From the NCBI GenBank assembly GCA_015680685.1, contig MNCI01033474.1:161363-225362 (forward strand): 64,000 bases of DNA. Direction: 5' to 3'. Of the stretch, positions 45,907-56,554 are shown in pieces (the first letter of the stretch is position 1; the number at the start of each line of letters is the position of its first letter). Source of the stretch: Gnetum montanum (Eukaryota; Streptophyta; Gnetopsida; Gnetales; Gnetaceae). The translations under genes and the position numbers were made by a program. The notes beneath the pieces were generated by a model. It was not told where the DNA came from, did not search any database, and saw nothing but the letters and a program-made list of their open reading frames with translations.

Positions 45907-46760
45907 CTAAAAGCACACAAAGAAGCTAATACTATTTAATGAAACAACTTTAGTTGTAATTCTACCATATATATTAAGAAATCCACATCTTATAGGGCCT
46001 CTACATTTTTTGAATAATTTTTGGAATATTGCTTGTTTGTACCATGTTGCTAGCATGTTTGTATGATACAAAACCCTTTTCACGAACTTCCTTAATCTTT
46101 TTCCATTGTTCAACCCTTCTTACAAATTCTTTTTGAGTAAGATCTATGTTTATCTGAATGCTTTTACCATTCTAATTTTGCTTCAAGTAGTGTTAGTATC
46201 TCCAAACATGCTCTTTATCTTCTACATTATAAATATTAACAGTTATATGTTAGGGCTTTTCATGCAGTTCACCTAACATCCTAAAAACTTAATTAATGTT
46301 TGGAGAAGCTATATGCATATCATCTCTAATTTTTTCAACTTTCTTAACCAAAATTTTATCCAGTTCATCCTCATCTCTAGGATACCAACAAATCATAATT
46401 TCTTTTCAATTTTTATCTTTGTTTTTGTTCCTTAAAGATTAGATTCATTTTTGTTTTCTTCCACCTTGGCTTCAAGTTTTGCTAATTTCAACAAAATTTA
46501 TTCATTATCCTTTAGAGTAGCATTAGTCTTCTTTTTTCCGACAATCTTCTCTTTGAGGGCTAATAACCTTGAAAGAATTTCTTTGTTTTTCTCATGAATT
46601 TCATCTAGCAATACCATGTTGCTAACCATATGCTTCCATTGTGCAACTGGAATTTCTTTGAGAGTAGTTGCTATTAGAGATTTTTTTTGGTACCCTAGGA
46701 TGATGTCATGATAATATTTTCAAATTTTTTGGGTAGATGAGGCAATCCTTTCAGCAACCA
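45907..46760 (-). pseudogene. Decayed coding-like sequence, unidentified
   Basis: Minus-strand frames read in sequence: KGLPHLPKKFENIIMTSS, then KEIPVAQWKHMVSNMVLLDE and EKNKEILSRLLALKEKIVGK (coiled-coil-like, Lys/Glu-rich), then YPRDEDELDKILVKK and MLGELHEKP, then KEFVRRVEQWKKIKEV. Frameshifts and stops separate them. The even charge pattern and absence of low complexity suggest a former coding sequence. I cannot assign a family with confidence. Confidence 0.35.
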
Positions 46761-48894
46761 ATCCTCATTCAATTCTTATTATCATTAATAGCTTTCAATC
46801 AACTTGGTAACCATAAGCTTTTGCCAGCAACATATAAATCAATTTCACCTACCTCTAATTGCCATACCTATTTTTATTTCAAATGAATGTTAAAACCCTA
46901 ATGGTAGAAGTCTTCAATGCTAAATCGCTAGCTACCAAACTTCTTATTGCTTTAGATTAATGCTAAAACACTAGCTACCAAACCCTTCCTACTTGTCATC
47001 TCCTATACAACTATTTGGGTTTTAAGTTTAATAAAGTTGAAACTAGTATATCAAAGTAGCAAAGAAATTAAAAAATTAAAAATACATTTTCAAATTCACG
47101 CTATAGATACAAGTCTTGATACAAGTCTTGTGTACACTAAACTCTATGACAAAACATTAAAGAATTGATTATGGCTTATCAAAAATTACAAGGGAATTTC
47201 TATCGTAGAGGTCACCTAGGTGAAGACGAGCAAAATATAAGGAACAATAAGGCTACTCAATAATGCTATTAAAAACATTCATGCTTCACCCCTCCTAAAT
47301 TTAAAACAAAAAGAAACATCTATGCCACCTTCATTGATAATGGTCAGGGTTGCTCGGTCTACCTTGTATATTGTAATATAGTAGTGCTGGCCAGTGAATG
47401 AAAGGGTTGGAGGAGGAAACACTGTTGTTTACTGATTCAAAGAATCTTGCCAGGCGAGATGTGGTTGGTGAGAGCGAATCTGCCTATCTGGCCCCACATC
47501 ACCCGAAGACAGATATGCAGTACTAATACGGACATATCGGGTTTTCGGCGAGATTAATGCATGTTGCAGTCTCCTTTACGTGCCTGCCTCTGTTTACTTT
47601 ATATATATATAGAAAACATTGGGCTGTGCCATTTGGATTGCTGGAAGGGTCCAAGCTTTCGTATTTTATTTCTTTGTCGTCCTAATCAAATTGTTAGATC
47701 ACGATTCACGTTCTAGTCGTACATTTAAAAAAAGATTCATTATCCAATTTAAAGAGGATGTCAACTCCTTAGTTTCTTTAAAATAGACTTTTAAATTTTT
47801 TTTCAATTAGCAGGACTTAACTTTCTTTTAAGAAGGAAGCTATTTTTTGCATTTTAAAACAGGCTTAAAATTTGAGTTTATCTAATAAGTAAAGAAGTAA
47901 ATAGTGATGAATATCTTGAAAGATAATGGTAGTGAAGAAATACGTTTAAACTTGAGGCATATATAAAAAAGAATCTTTTGCCTTGCTATTATTGTTTATT
48001 GAGCTTTTAAATTTCAAATAAAAATAAACTTTTAGAAACATTCCATATAATAACTGTATTTGTTAAAGTTGAGTGACCTAATCTAAAGAATGCAAATCTT
48101 ACTGATATTTGTTGCAAACTTAATACTTCCTCAATACTAAACCAAAAGGTGTATTCAAATGGTTCTTCAATATTACAACAATGAGGATACTGAGAATTTT
48201 TAATGCATAGAAAACTTTGATGATAAAAACAATAGATAAAAGAAAGGTATTTTTAAAGGCATTTTCAATTGCCATAATAGTGAAATTATTTTCCTAAATA
48301 ATCTTTCATCAAAGGAAAATTTCCACACGCTAAATTTTTTTGAAAGTTTCTAATTCTAAGTTGAAAACTAAAAGCACCCAATCTTGAATAAGTGATCTTC
48401 AAATTGCTTATCCCTTGGTTAGCTCTAATTATCAAGTAATTCAAATTCAAGAACTCACAAATTATTGAAAAAGATATACATTTAGTGCATAATACATGTT
48501 CTACATAGATTTTGAAAGATATCCTCTCTTGTATACTCTTCCAAGATAAGGAATTCATAGCTTTGATAGACCACAAGTTATGCAAATTAACAAAACCTGT
48601 ACACAAAAGATTAAGAGGTAGAAAATTTAAGTATGAATACCATAGAGTAATAGTACTTCTTCTAGCTTTGTACTTTTTTGTCACTCCAGGCTTTATGAAG
48701 TACCATGTATTCCAAATAACATATAAGTATAGCTCTTCTACAACCCAAAATTCTATATGTGTGTATTATAACTTTTCAAAGATTATAGTAAACATATACA
48801 TGGGCCTTGATTTATAAATTTGGTAAGACTCCAACTATAGATATATATATATATATATAATGGTTATAGATTGCTATTATTTAGAGTAAGTTTA
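46761..48894. other. AT-rich intergenic stretch
   Basis: Apart from the promoter-like fragment at 47440-47600 and an (AT)n run near 48840-48860, I see no gene or element. The open frame 48286-48684 is unsupported. Confidence 0.45.
47440..47600. repeat. Diverged copy of the peroxidase upstream region
   Basis: It shares AATCTTGCC, TTGGTGAGA, ACATCACCC and CAGTACTA with 16717-16790, and GCATGTTGCA-TCT-CCT-ACGTG with 16173-16203. All are in the orientation of the left peroxidase copy. No peroxidase coding sequence remains beside it. Confidence 0.5.
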
Positions 48895-49489
48895 TTTCTC
48901 ATTACTAAAGATGATCTTTTTATATTTTAAGTTGTTTGTTGATGACAAGTTTAAGTTATTTTCTTGAGTAACATGTAATTTGATTTAATGATATAAGAGT
49001 TAGAAAATTCAATTTTTTCCTTAATTAAATTTTACATTAGTTTTGTGAAGTCTAAAATTGTAGACCTTGCCTTTACATGTAATTGTTGAGAAAGTAAGTT
49101 AATTAAACTTAATAAATTAAATTTGCATCCATTGAAAAGTAATAAAATCATTAATGCAGTTAATGAAGTCCCCTTATGTATAAAATAACAATTTGCATAT
49201 TTCTTAATTGGTAAAATGGTTTACTTGGCAAGCTCCAACCGATGCAGTACAAGCTTATTGTACTAGTTTGTATCGTACTTTGCAGTTACCGTGTTCCGAC
49301 CGAATATTTTTGTATCCTAACCACGTAGGAAGAATGCAACATGCATTTTTTTATGGACGAAATACCCAAATGCTTAAATTTGTATTGCATAAGTGGGTGG
49401 TGCGTGACCATACCCATCCAGATTCCTTCTCCAGCCCGTCCGATTGAAGAAAAACAAAAAAAATGTTTACTCAGTCTCTTCTCTTCTTC

Positions 49490-49496
49490 TATAAAA
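49490..49496 (+). promoter_or_regulatory. TATA box of peroxidase copy 2
   Basis: TATAAAA is followed by CCCACAC, 143 bp before the start codon. It is identical in position and sequence to copy 1. Confidence 0.75.
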
Positions 49497-49638
49497 CCCA
49501 CACTAATACTATGATCATCATCATCAAAGAAGAAGAGCAGTGTTCCATTGGTAGCATTAGCAGAAGGAGCAAGCACAAACTGAGTCACAGTCAGTTTGTG
49601 GCTGGCTAGCTAGACAAACAACGGGAGCAGTAACAACA

Positions 49639-50637
49639 ATGATAATGCCGCGGATCCAAAACATGGCATTTGCTGCTGTGGCGTTCTGGGCAGTGGCGGT
49701 GGCGATGGTGGGCAGCCTGGGCGCCGATGAAGCACAGTTGAGCACCAACTTTTATTGGAAAACATGCCCAGACTTGGAATTCGTGGTAGCACGGGTGGTG
49801 AAGGCGGCCATAGCAAAGGAAAAGAGAATGGCTGCATCGCTGCTGCGACTGCATTTCCACGACTGTTTCGTGCAGGGCTGCGACGGATCCATCCTCCTGG
49901 ACGGCAAAAATACAGAGAAGACGGCCCCTCCCAACAATAACTCCGTGCGTGGCTTCCATGTCATCGACGAAATCAAGAGTGCCGTGGAGGCCGTCTGCCC
50001 CAGAGTCGTGTCCTGTGCCGACATTGTGGCCATTGCTGCGCGTGATTCCACTCATTTTGTGGGAGGACCATTCTGGAACGTCCACCTCGGTCGCCGTGAC
50101 TCGCTCAGGCCAGGCAACCAATCCCAGTTGCAGGGACTGCCTCCCGCGGAATCCACGGTTTCGACGCAGATTCAGTTGTTCGGCAAACAGGGATTGTCTG
50201 TTACAGATTTGGTGGCTCTGGCCGGCACTCACACCATTGGACGGGCGCGTTGTGTTAAGTTCCGCTCGCGTATCTACAACGACAGCAGCAGCGCCAGCAT
50301 TGATGGGAGGTTTGCTAAGCTTCGAAGGCACTCCTGCCCTGCCACCTCCGGCAATGGCGATGATAAGTTGGCACCTCTGGACTTGCGCAGCCCCAACGTG
50401 TTCGACAATCAGTATTTCGTAAATCTTGTTAAGAAGGAGGGGCTTCTGCCGTCGGACCAGAATTTGTACAGCGGCTCCTCGTCGTCGTCTGCAACGGCAG
50501 GAGTGGTGAGACGGTACGCGGCTTCTGAGCGGCTCTTCTTCCGTGACATGGTGAAGGCGATGCTCAAGATGGGCCGCCTCAACGTGCTCACCGGCACTCA
50601 AGGCCACATTCGCACCAACTGCCGCAACCCCAATTAA
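49639..50637 (+). CDS. Class III secretory peroxidase, intronless, copy 2
   Basis: A 332-residue secreted haem peroxidase with the same parts as copy 1: signal peptide, mature start at Gln33, Arg70/His74 in LRLHFHDCFVQGCDGS, proximal His198, eight Cys and a short C-terminus. By direct comparison there are eight substitutions, including Leu4Pro, Leu48Phe, Leu97Pro, Lys122Arg, Ile123Val, Leu-to-Lys in VKKEGLL and Thr-to-Asn near the end. There are also two single-Ser length changes that cancel, one after YND and one in the Ser run after LYSG. None touches a catalytic or Cys position. Promoter and poly(A) signal are conserved. Both copies therefore look functional, and which is the parent cannot be told. 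Confidence 0.95.
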   Translation: MIMPRIQNMAFAAVAFWAVAVAMVGSLGADEAQLSTNFYWKTCPDLEFVVARVVKAAIAKEKRMAASLLRLHFHDCFVQGCDGSILLDGKNTEKTAPPNNNSVRGFHVIDEIKSAVEAVCPRVVSCADIVAIAARDSTHFVGGPFWNVHLGRRDSLRPGNQSQLQGLPPAESTVSTQIQLFGKQGLSVTDLVALAGTHTIGRARCVKFRSRIYNDSSSASIDGRFAKLRRHSCPATSGNGDDKLAPLDLRSPNVFDNQYFVNLVKKEGLLPSDQNLYSGSSSSSATAGVVRRYAASERLFFRDMVKAMLKMGRLNVLTGTQGHIRTNCRNPN

Positions 50638-50691
50638 TTAGCCCTTCACCTTGTCAATCTTGTTTCTTTCTTTCTTTCTTTCTTCCTCGCT

Positions 50692-50716
50692 GGTCTGGTC
50701 CGGTCCGGTCCGGTCC
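50692..50716 (+). repeat. Pentamer repeat GGTCY in peroxidase 3' flank
   Basis: Five units of GGTCT/GGTCC follow a (TTTC)n run. The left copy (about 14793-14824) has more GGTCT units and fewer GGTCC units. The change is C-to-T at a CpG. Confidence 0.85.
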
Positions 50717-50825
50717 CCGGTGGCTACATTCGTCCCTTATCACAATTACATTTTGTGTGCGCGCGAGCCCCATACTATCTCTCCACATCCATCTTGCATG
50801 TTGCTCGTTTGATTTTGAGTCCTTT

Positions 50826-50831
50826 AATAAA
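50826..50831 (+). terminator. Polyadenylation signal of peroxidase copy 2
   Basis: AATAAA, about 190 bp after the stop codon, is conserved at 14675-14680. Confidence 0.6.
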
Positions 50832-50995
50832 GCATTTTGCGGTTCTTTAACTTCAAGGACTACTTGCTGGAGGTTACGTTAAAGACCATAGTTTTTTAAT
50901 GTGGCTATAAATTGCTAGTCGAACGATCGGTCACCCAAATTAGAATTTTTTTTTATCCTATTTAAGTCTACAAGACTTTTATAATTGATGAGTGG

Positions 50996-51351
50996 CGAGG
51001 TACCCCTATACTCAACCATACGAATACGAGCGTTACACACGTGATCCGATTGAACTCCGCAGATGTACTAGTTGTGGCACCTAGATAGTTAGCCTTAGGT
51101 CGCAGTTCGTTGCCTTCCCACTTGGACTAGTGTTATCTTTGTCACGTATGGTTTAGTCCAGAGTGAGGTGTATGATGTGGTTCCTAATCTAACGCTACTC
51201 CTGAAGGCAATGGAAAGTAATGTTAACTAAGCTAAGAGGAAAAGGATGAGAAGGAATCTAAACTAGCCTAAGTGCAATGAGCATCCATTCCTTAATCATC
51301 TGTACACATCTTGGACCTCATACACGACTACCACTAGGATTACCAAGCGCA
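50996..51351 (-). repeat. Athila-type LTR interrupted by element D
   Basis: It starts TGATGAGTGGCGAGG and follows the solo LTR at 11921 closely up to GATTACCAAGCGCA, where it stops abruptly at the terminal TG of D's LTR. The rest of this LTR should lie beyond D, outside the window. Confidence 0.85.
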
Positions 51352-52033
51352 TGTAAAGACAGAAAACGTCGATCGCTGAAAATACTGAGCGAAGTTTCGT
51401 GTACACAGTTCCAACCCCGGATCCGTGCAAGGGTCGTGTTGGGGAAAACGAATCCAAGGTGCCCTGAATAGTCTTGTCGATTAGACAAGGACTTACTCAA
51501 TCACTAAAATTTTATAATAACCGGATGGCGATTTCAATGAGGAGATATGATATCGTTAATATCGAAGGTAATGAGAGCGATGTAAATGATTCAAAGCTAT
51601 TACAAAATCTATGTAGATAGGATGTAATAGATTGGATTTAGAGAGTGTGCAATCCCGAGATCTGGGATTTAGCTTATAAACAAAATATGTTGGATACAAT
51701 GATTACAAGCAGGCTTTGGTTTAGACGAAGCACATGTCAAGAACATGAAAGCTATTCAAAGATGAAACAAGCAAAGGTTGATCTACCTTGTTCTAGCCAA
51801 TCTGGGAGCAAGGGAGTCAGACTCGAAGCAGAATGTCCCCTAACTAGCAGTTTCTGAACAAAAGCTCTTGCCAGTCACCTTCGATGTTCTCAGGGCTGCG
51901 GATTCTTTCTTGTTCTCTTGCTAATCTTCGCCAAAGGTTGTCAACAATTGCCAATGAAAAAGAATTGCTCAAGGAGAAAATTTGCCAACAAAGAGAAATT
52001 TTTTGTCAACCCTTTGATCGTTGTCAACTGGAG

Positions 52034-52042
52034 TATTTATAA
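52034..52042 (-). promoter_or_regulatory. TATA box of element D LTR
   Basis: TTATAAATA on the minus strand lies about 690 bp before the LTR end. This fits a core promoter with the palindrome-rich U3 upstream. Confidence 0.6.
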
Positions 52043-52140
52043 GGTTAAAGTTAAGAGAAGAACAAAATTTAGATGATGCGTGTCTTGAACCTACAAAATG
52101 TCGTTGACTTGATGCGTTTGTGTTTGAAGCTTGGAGCGCT

Positions 52141-52640
52141 ACGTTGCATTACGCTTTGAAGTGTAATGTGTCGTAATCTACCTTTGTTGGAACTTTGGCA
52201 AAAAACTATTCTACGGTTACGCTGTAATACGCTGGAGAGCGTATTATGACGTAAGAACTGCTAATGCCTGAATTGTGTTATTTCCATCAATTATCTACTT
52301 GCTTTACGCTGCGTTATGGTACATTACGTTGCATAGCGTAACTCGGCGTAACATAGCGAACTTGCAAAAAATTGAAGTGTTATCGCTACGCTTCCCTTGT
52401 TTCTATTCAATCTTTCTAGGATTTATTACGCTACACTATGTAATGTAGCGTAATAGGCCCTTAGCTGAAAAAAGAAAACTTGCTAAGATGTGCGACAGGT
52501 TGCAGATCTTTGCCTGAGCCAAAAGATTTTGCTGAACCATTAAGGTCTCAAATTTTGTTCTCTTCGTTGTTGCGACTAGATGGACTATCTTCTTGCATTA
52601 TATTGCGTTACGCTACATTACGCTATGTTGCGTAACACGG
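52141..52640. repeat. Cluster of TACGC/GCGTA palindromes in U3 of element D
   Basis: Hairpin-type inverted repeats stand at 52148-52167, 52225-52246 (arms TAATACGCT/AGCGTATTA, loop GGAG), 52425-52454 (arms ATTACGCTAC/GTAGCGTAAT, ten-base loop) and 52618-52635 (arms TTACGC/GCGTAA). Many isolated half sites lie between them. A decayed one with ATTATG/CATAAT arms lies near 52738-52768. Confidence 0.88.
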
Positions 52641-54065
52641 CGTAATATGCGAAAAGTTAAAATTTTCGAAACATAGCTAACTTGCAAAGTTGAAGGCTTG
52701 CCATTGCGCACCCTTGTCTTGTTATCCTCTGGAGTCTATTATGTTGTGCTGCATAGTGTGGCATAATAGGCCCTTAGCTAAAAAGGGAACTTGCTGAGCT
52801 GTGGCTTGTCACAAATCCTTGTTTGAGTCACAAGATTTTACGGAATCGTTGAGGCCTCGAAATTTCACGGTGTTTCAATGGCCCTTCTTTGTTGACGTTT
52901 AGAGGGCTTACCCGAAAGACGTCGACAAAGAATATGAAACACTAGAGAGGTAAAGACACCAATAGCGTCTGTCGGCAACTACTCAGATGTTGCTCTGTCA
53001 ACCTGAAAGTGCAAAGACGGGAGGAGGAGAGATCTTAAAGAAGTGAGAGGAGGGAGGTTCGGGGAAGACTCAAGCATGTGAACAGGAAACTTTTGCAAAC
53101 ATGTTATCAGGCATTTTTTTGCGGGCGTTTTCTCGAGGGGTTACACTGCTATACTGCATATGAAGGGCTTGCATGGACGAGTTGTGTTACGCCCGTAAGG
53201 CATGGATGAGCTATTTTACATCCATTTTGCCTAGCTTTGCCCATTTTTTTTAGAGAAGGATGCTTTCCATGAGGTAGGTTTCGTTATGCCAATCCATGGA
53301 TGACTATCACATGCGAAAGAGTGCCTGTACGCTCATGTTCTGTACAACCAAGAGGGAAGGGTAAAGGCAGTTGTAGGGACATAGGAAGGAGAAAGAGAAG
53401 TAGGTTGTTTGATGGCAGGGAAAAAGAAAGGATTTGGACTCTCAAGTAGTCAGGCTAGTTTGAGCAGCCACCTCAGAACGTTGTAATGCCTCACCTTCTA
53501 GTGAGTGCATTCTTGAATAACGCTATCATAGCAAGTAACCTACAAAATGTAATAGAGAAAATAAAGCAAAAGCAATCGTCCTAATTACTGGGGAGGCTGT
53601 TGAAACAAGCATCATCCAAAGTGAAGAGGAGAGCTCAAGCCATGGAGAAGGGACCTTAGCAAGAAGAAAGGGTGTTTTTGTTGAAGCCGCGGTTCAGGAA
53701 GTCACCATCGAGAGCCAGATTCATCTTGCTCAAACGGCTAGGCAAAGAACCAGTCAAATGAATCTGCTAAGCCAGATTCTGGTGGTGGCAATGGGTGGAG
53801 ACGATCGAGGCTATGGATGGGCATAGCTCCCTTGGGGCCCTAAGCGGTGAAATTGACCCCAAGAGTTGCAACTACAGAGTGGCTGTCATAGCAACATCTC
53901 TGAGGGGTCAGTAGTATGCCTTTCGGCATATCTGAGGAATCAGTAGGATGCTGGTGGGGTAGCGGCGTTGCATCTGTTCCAATGCCCTACCCGTTTCATC
54001 TGGTGGGGATGTAGTGCAAGAATGATCACACTCGCTTGCTTCATGGATTGCTTGCTGGCAGGTTC

Positions 54066-54425
54066 TAGTTTTAAGTCCTAGTAGACTATTGTTGCTGGTT
54101 TTAAGTCTCAGCAGACCGTTGTCCCAGTTTAAAGTCTAGGTAGACTGAAGCATGCTAGTTTCATGTTGTAGCGGACAGTGGAAGAGCTAGTTTATGGTCA
54201 CAGCAGACCATGCTATGGGTATAAGTTTTATGTCATGACCCAGGGACAAGTCTGTGTTGGTTTAGCGTCTCAGCAGACGGATGCTTACCTTGCCAGTTTC
54301 ACATCATGGCAGATAGTCAGAAACTTTGCTAGTTTAGCGTCGTGGCAGATGCATGCAAGAAATGCCAGTTTTATGTTGTAGCGAACGTGTACAACATTGC
54401 CAATTTTACGTTGTAGCGGACATTT
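54066..54425 (-). repeat. Tandem repeat after integrase of element D
   Basis: About eight units of 37-58 bp share TAGTTT-A-GTC-AGCAGAC in plus orientation. The position between integrase and LTR matches the array of element F at 2205-2625, and the unit core is the same when read in the reverse direction. Confidence 0.8.
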
Positions 54426-54454
54426 GTTACCTTGCGTTTGAGCTGAGTCGACCT

Positions 54455-55413
54455 CTAGATGTGGTACCGCTTCAGGTACATATGATTCATTGGGTCAGGA
54501 AGTTCATTGCTATTGATGTCTGCTAGCCTGAATGCTCCTTTGCCATATGTATCAATGACCAGGAAGGGGCCTTCCCAGCTTGCAGAGAATTTGCTCGTTG
54601 GTTCATGAATAGCCTTAAGAACCAAGTCTCCTTTCTTGATCGATCGCTGATGCAAGTTGTGATGATGTTTCTGTTTCTGCCTGTCTTGATACCTTTCGAT
54701 GTTGTCAAGCATCTGGATGCGCTTCTCCTCTACTGAGTCTAAATCCATGATCCTAGACTTGTGTTGAGTCTCATTTATAACCGTGGAGAGGACCATCCGC
54801 AGTGAGGGAACCTGTAGTTCCAGGGGCAACACCACTTTAGATCCATAGACTAGGCTATAGGGTGTCCTATCAGTAGCTGTTCTGCATGTCGTATGATAGG
54901 CCCATAGCATATAGAGGATTTTTCATGCCATCAGTTTTTGTTTCTACTGAGCATTTTCTTCAGTAAGTTGATGACCACCTTGTTTATTACTTCTGCTTGA
55001 CTATTTGCTTGTGGGTAATAAGGTGAAGAAAAAGATTGCTTAATACCAAGGTTACTACAGAAAGATTTGGTTTCGGCACTACTAAATTGTGGCCCATTAT
55101 TGGTTACAATAGTCATGAGAAGCCCAAACCTAGTTACTATATTGTCCAAGATAAAATGGAAAACCTGTTGAGATCTAATCTTTCGTAGGAGAATAGCCTT
55201 GACCCACTTCATAAAATACTCGGTGGCGGTGATGATGAAGCTATGTCCTGTGGAAGACTTAGGTGTGATGGGAACTATGATGTCAAGTCCCCATCGTTGG
55301 AATGGCCAAGTGATTTGTGTAGTATGCAATTTAGTTGGTGACACGTGTATTATATTTACATAACGTTGGCATGTGTCACATGTCTTAACTTTGGTAAGGC
55401 AATCTCGTTCCAT
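54455..55413 (-). pseudogene. Element D: integrase
   Basis: The zinc-binding Cys pair reads KTCDTCQRYV (about 55385). The core has WGLDIIVPITP (first Asp), VTNNGPQF (second Asp replaced by Asn) and SQAEVINKVV (Glu kept). After a stop at 54931 the C-terminal part 54910-54455 is open, with MLWAYHTTCRTATDRTPYSL, a coiled-coil-like stretch EEKRIQMLDNIERYQDRQKQ and KFSASWEGPFLVIDTYGKGA. The substituted Asp implies inactivity. Confidence 0.87.
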
Positions 55414-55626
55414 GTACGACCAGTATTACCCTAAGTGTATGATTTTAGCGACCATGGCTTGTGGGGCTATGTGTCCTCCACATAGTCCCTCATGGACTTC
55501 GCTAACTATTCTTTACGCTTAGTCATTATTAACGCAAGTTAACAATACTCCATCAAACGAGTGTCTACATAGAGTACTGTCTCTAATGATGATGTATTGT
55601 CTGGCACGCTTGCGAACTGCATCTTT

Positions 55627-56325
55627 TTATGTAGGTGGTAACTTGTGTGGTGGTTCGCCATGCAGAAGGTAGGTTTTAATGTTATCGTACCATTCTGTTG
55701 TTCCACCCGCGCTTAGAGAAGAAATTTGTGCCACTTGAATGACAGGGTTTGTACATTCCATCATTAAAGCCGGCCAGGTGGCAAACAAGTGTGGTGGCAC
55801 GTTTAAAGCTAACGTGGCTAGTGCATCGGCTACAATGTTCTCATTTCGTGACACGTGTTGGACATCGGTTGTCGTGAATTACCCTAGGAGATCTTTAGCC
55901 ATATCGTAATAGGGCTACACATGCAAAACTTTACAGGCATAGACCCCTATGATTTGATTGATGAAGAGCATCGAATTACCTCGGATTGCTAGGTGTTGAA
56001 CGTTAATTTCTCTGGCTATTAACAATCCCCTGAGGAGCCCCTTGTACTTTGCCACATTGTTCGTACAAGGAAATGCTAGGCGGTAAACAAATGGGTAAAC
56101 ATCTTCAGGGGAGAGCGTAATGATAGTGGCAGCACTACCGCCTCTGGTAGTCGAAGCTTCATCAAAGTATAATGTCGCTTCGAGGCCTGTCGTTACAGGG
56201 CTTAAACTATGTATCTGTTCATCAGGAAACTCGGTCTCAATCGCGGCTTGATTGTTAACAAGTGATGTTGCAAGTTGGTCGACTATTGCTTGGCCCTTCG
56301 TGGAAGATTGACCAACGTAGCACAA
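55627..56325 (-). pseudogene. Element D: additional RNase H (RVT_3 type)
   Basis: The frame 56325-55915 reads TLYFDEASTTRGGSAATIIT, CTNNVAKYKGLLRG and LAIRGNSMLFINQI. The first Asp is present. The Glu position is Lys (VAKYKG) and the Asp of the GDS motif is Asn, so two catalytic acids are lost. In element F the same positions are still Glu and Asp. The frame 55854-55627 (NENIVADALATLALNVPPHL) is the end of the domain and the linker to integrase. Confidence 0.85.
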
Positions 56326-56554
56326 GTTGAATTTTGCTGTGATAGCTTTCCAGCGAGCTATCCTACTGCTTTCGTATAAATTGTTTGTGATGGCCCGCAG
56401 AATGTTATTTTTACAAATTATATTGACCTAGCTACAAAAAGATAGCGCCTACATTTTTTAGTGCAAAAACCAATGCTAAATAGTTATGCTCTACTTCATT
56501 GTACCATGTTTCGTACGCAAATAGAGCATGACTTAGATAGTAGATAGGAATTTC

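Larger units (their letters stand above)
48895..50920 (+). repeat. Right arm of inverted duplication with peroxidase gene
   Basis: It matches the reverse complement of 14582-16690. The start lies near TCTCATTACTAAAG and the end near GGCTATAAATTGCTAGT. Differences are concentrated outside the coding region. Confidence 0.9.
51352..53823 (-). repeat. 3' LTR of element D (right boundary tentative)
   Basis: The left boundary is sharp: TGTAAAGACAG abuts a broken Athila LTR. The TATA box on the minus strand is at 52034-52042. U3 palindromes lie to its right (52148-52640). The right end is placed at GGGCA (53823) because the purine-rich complement of TAGCTCCCTTGGGG follows, but this is a weak criterion. 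Nothing in it codes for a protein. Confidence 0.55.

Noticed and set aside
49511-49609. Upstream open frame of 32 codons before peroxidase copy 2
   Set aside because: Its ATG lies only about 20 bases after the TATA box, upstream of the expected transcription start, so it is probably not in the mRNA.
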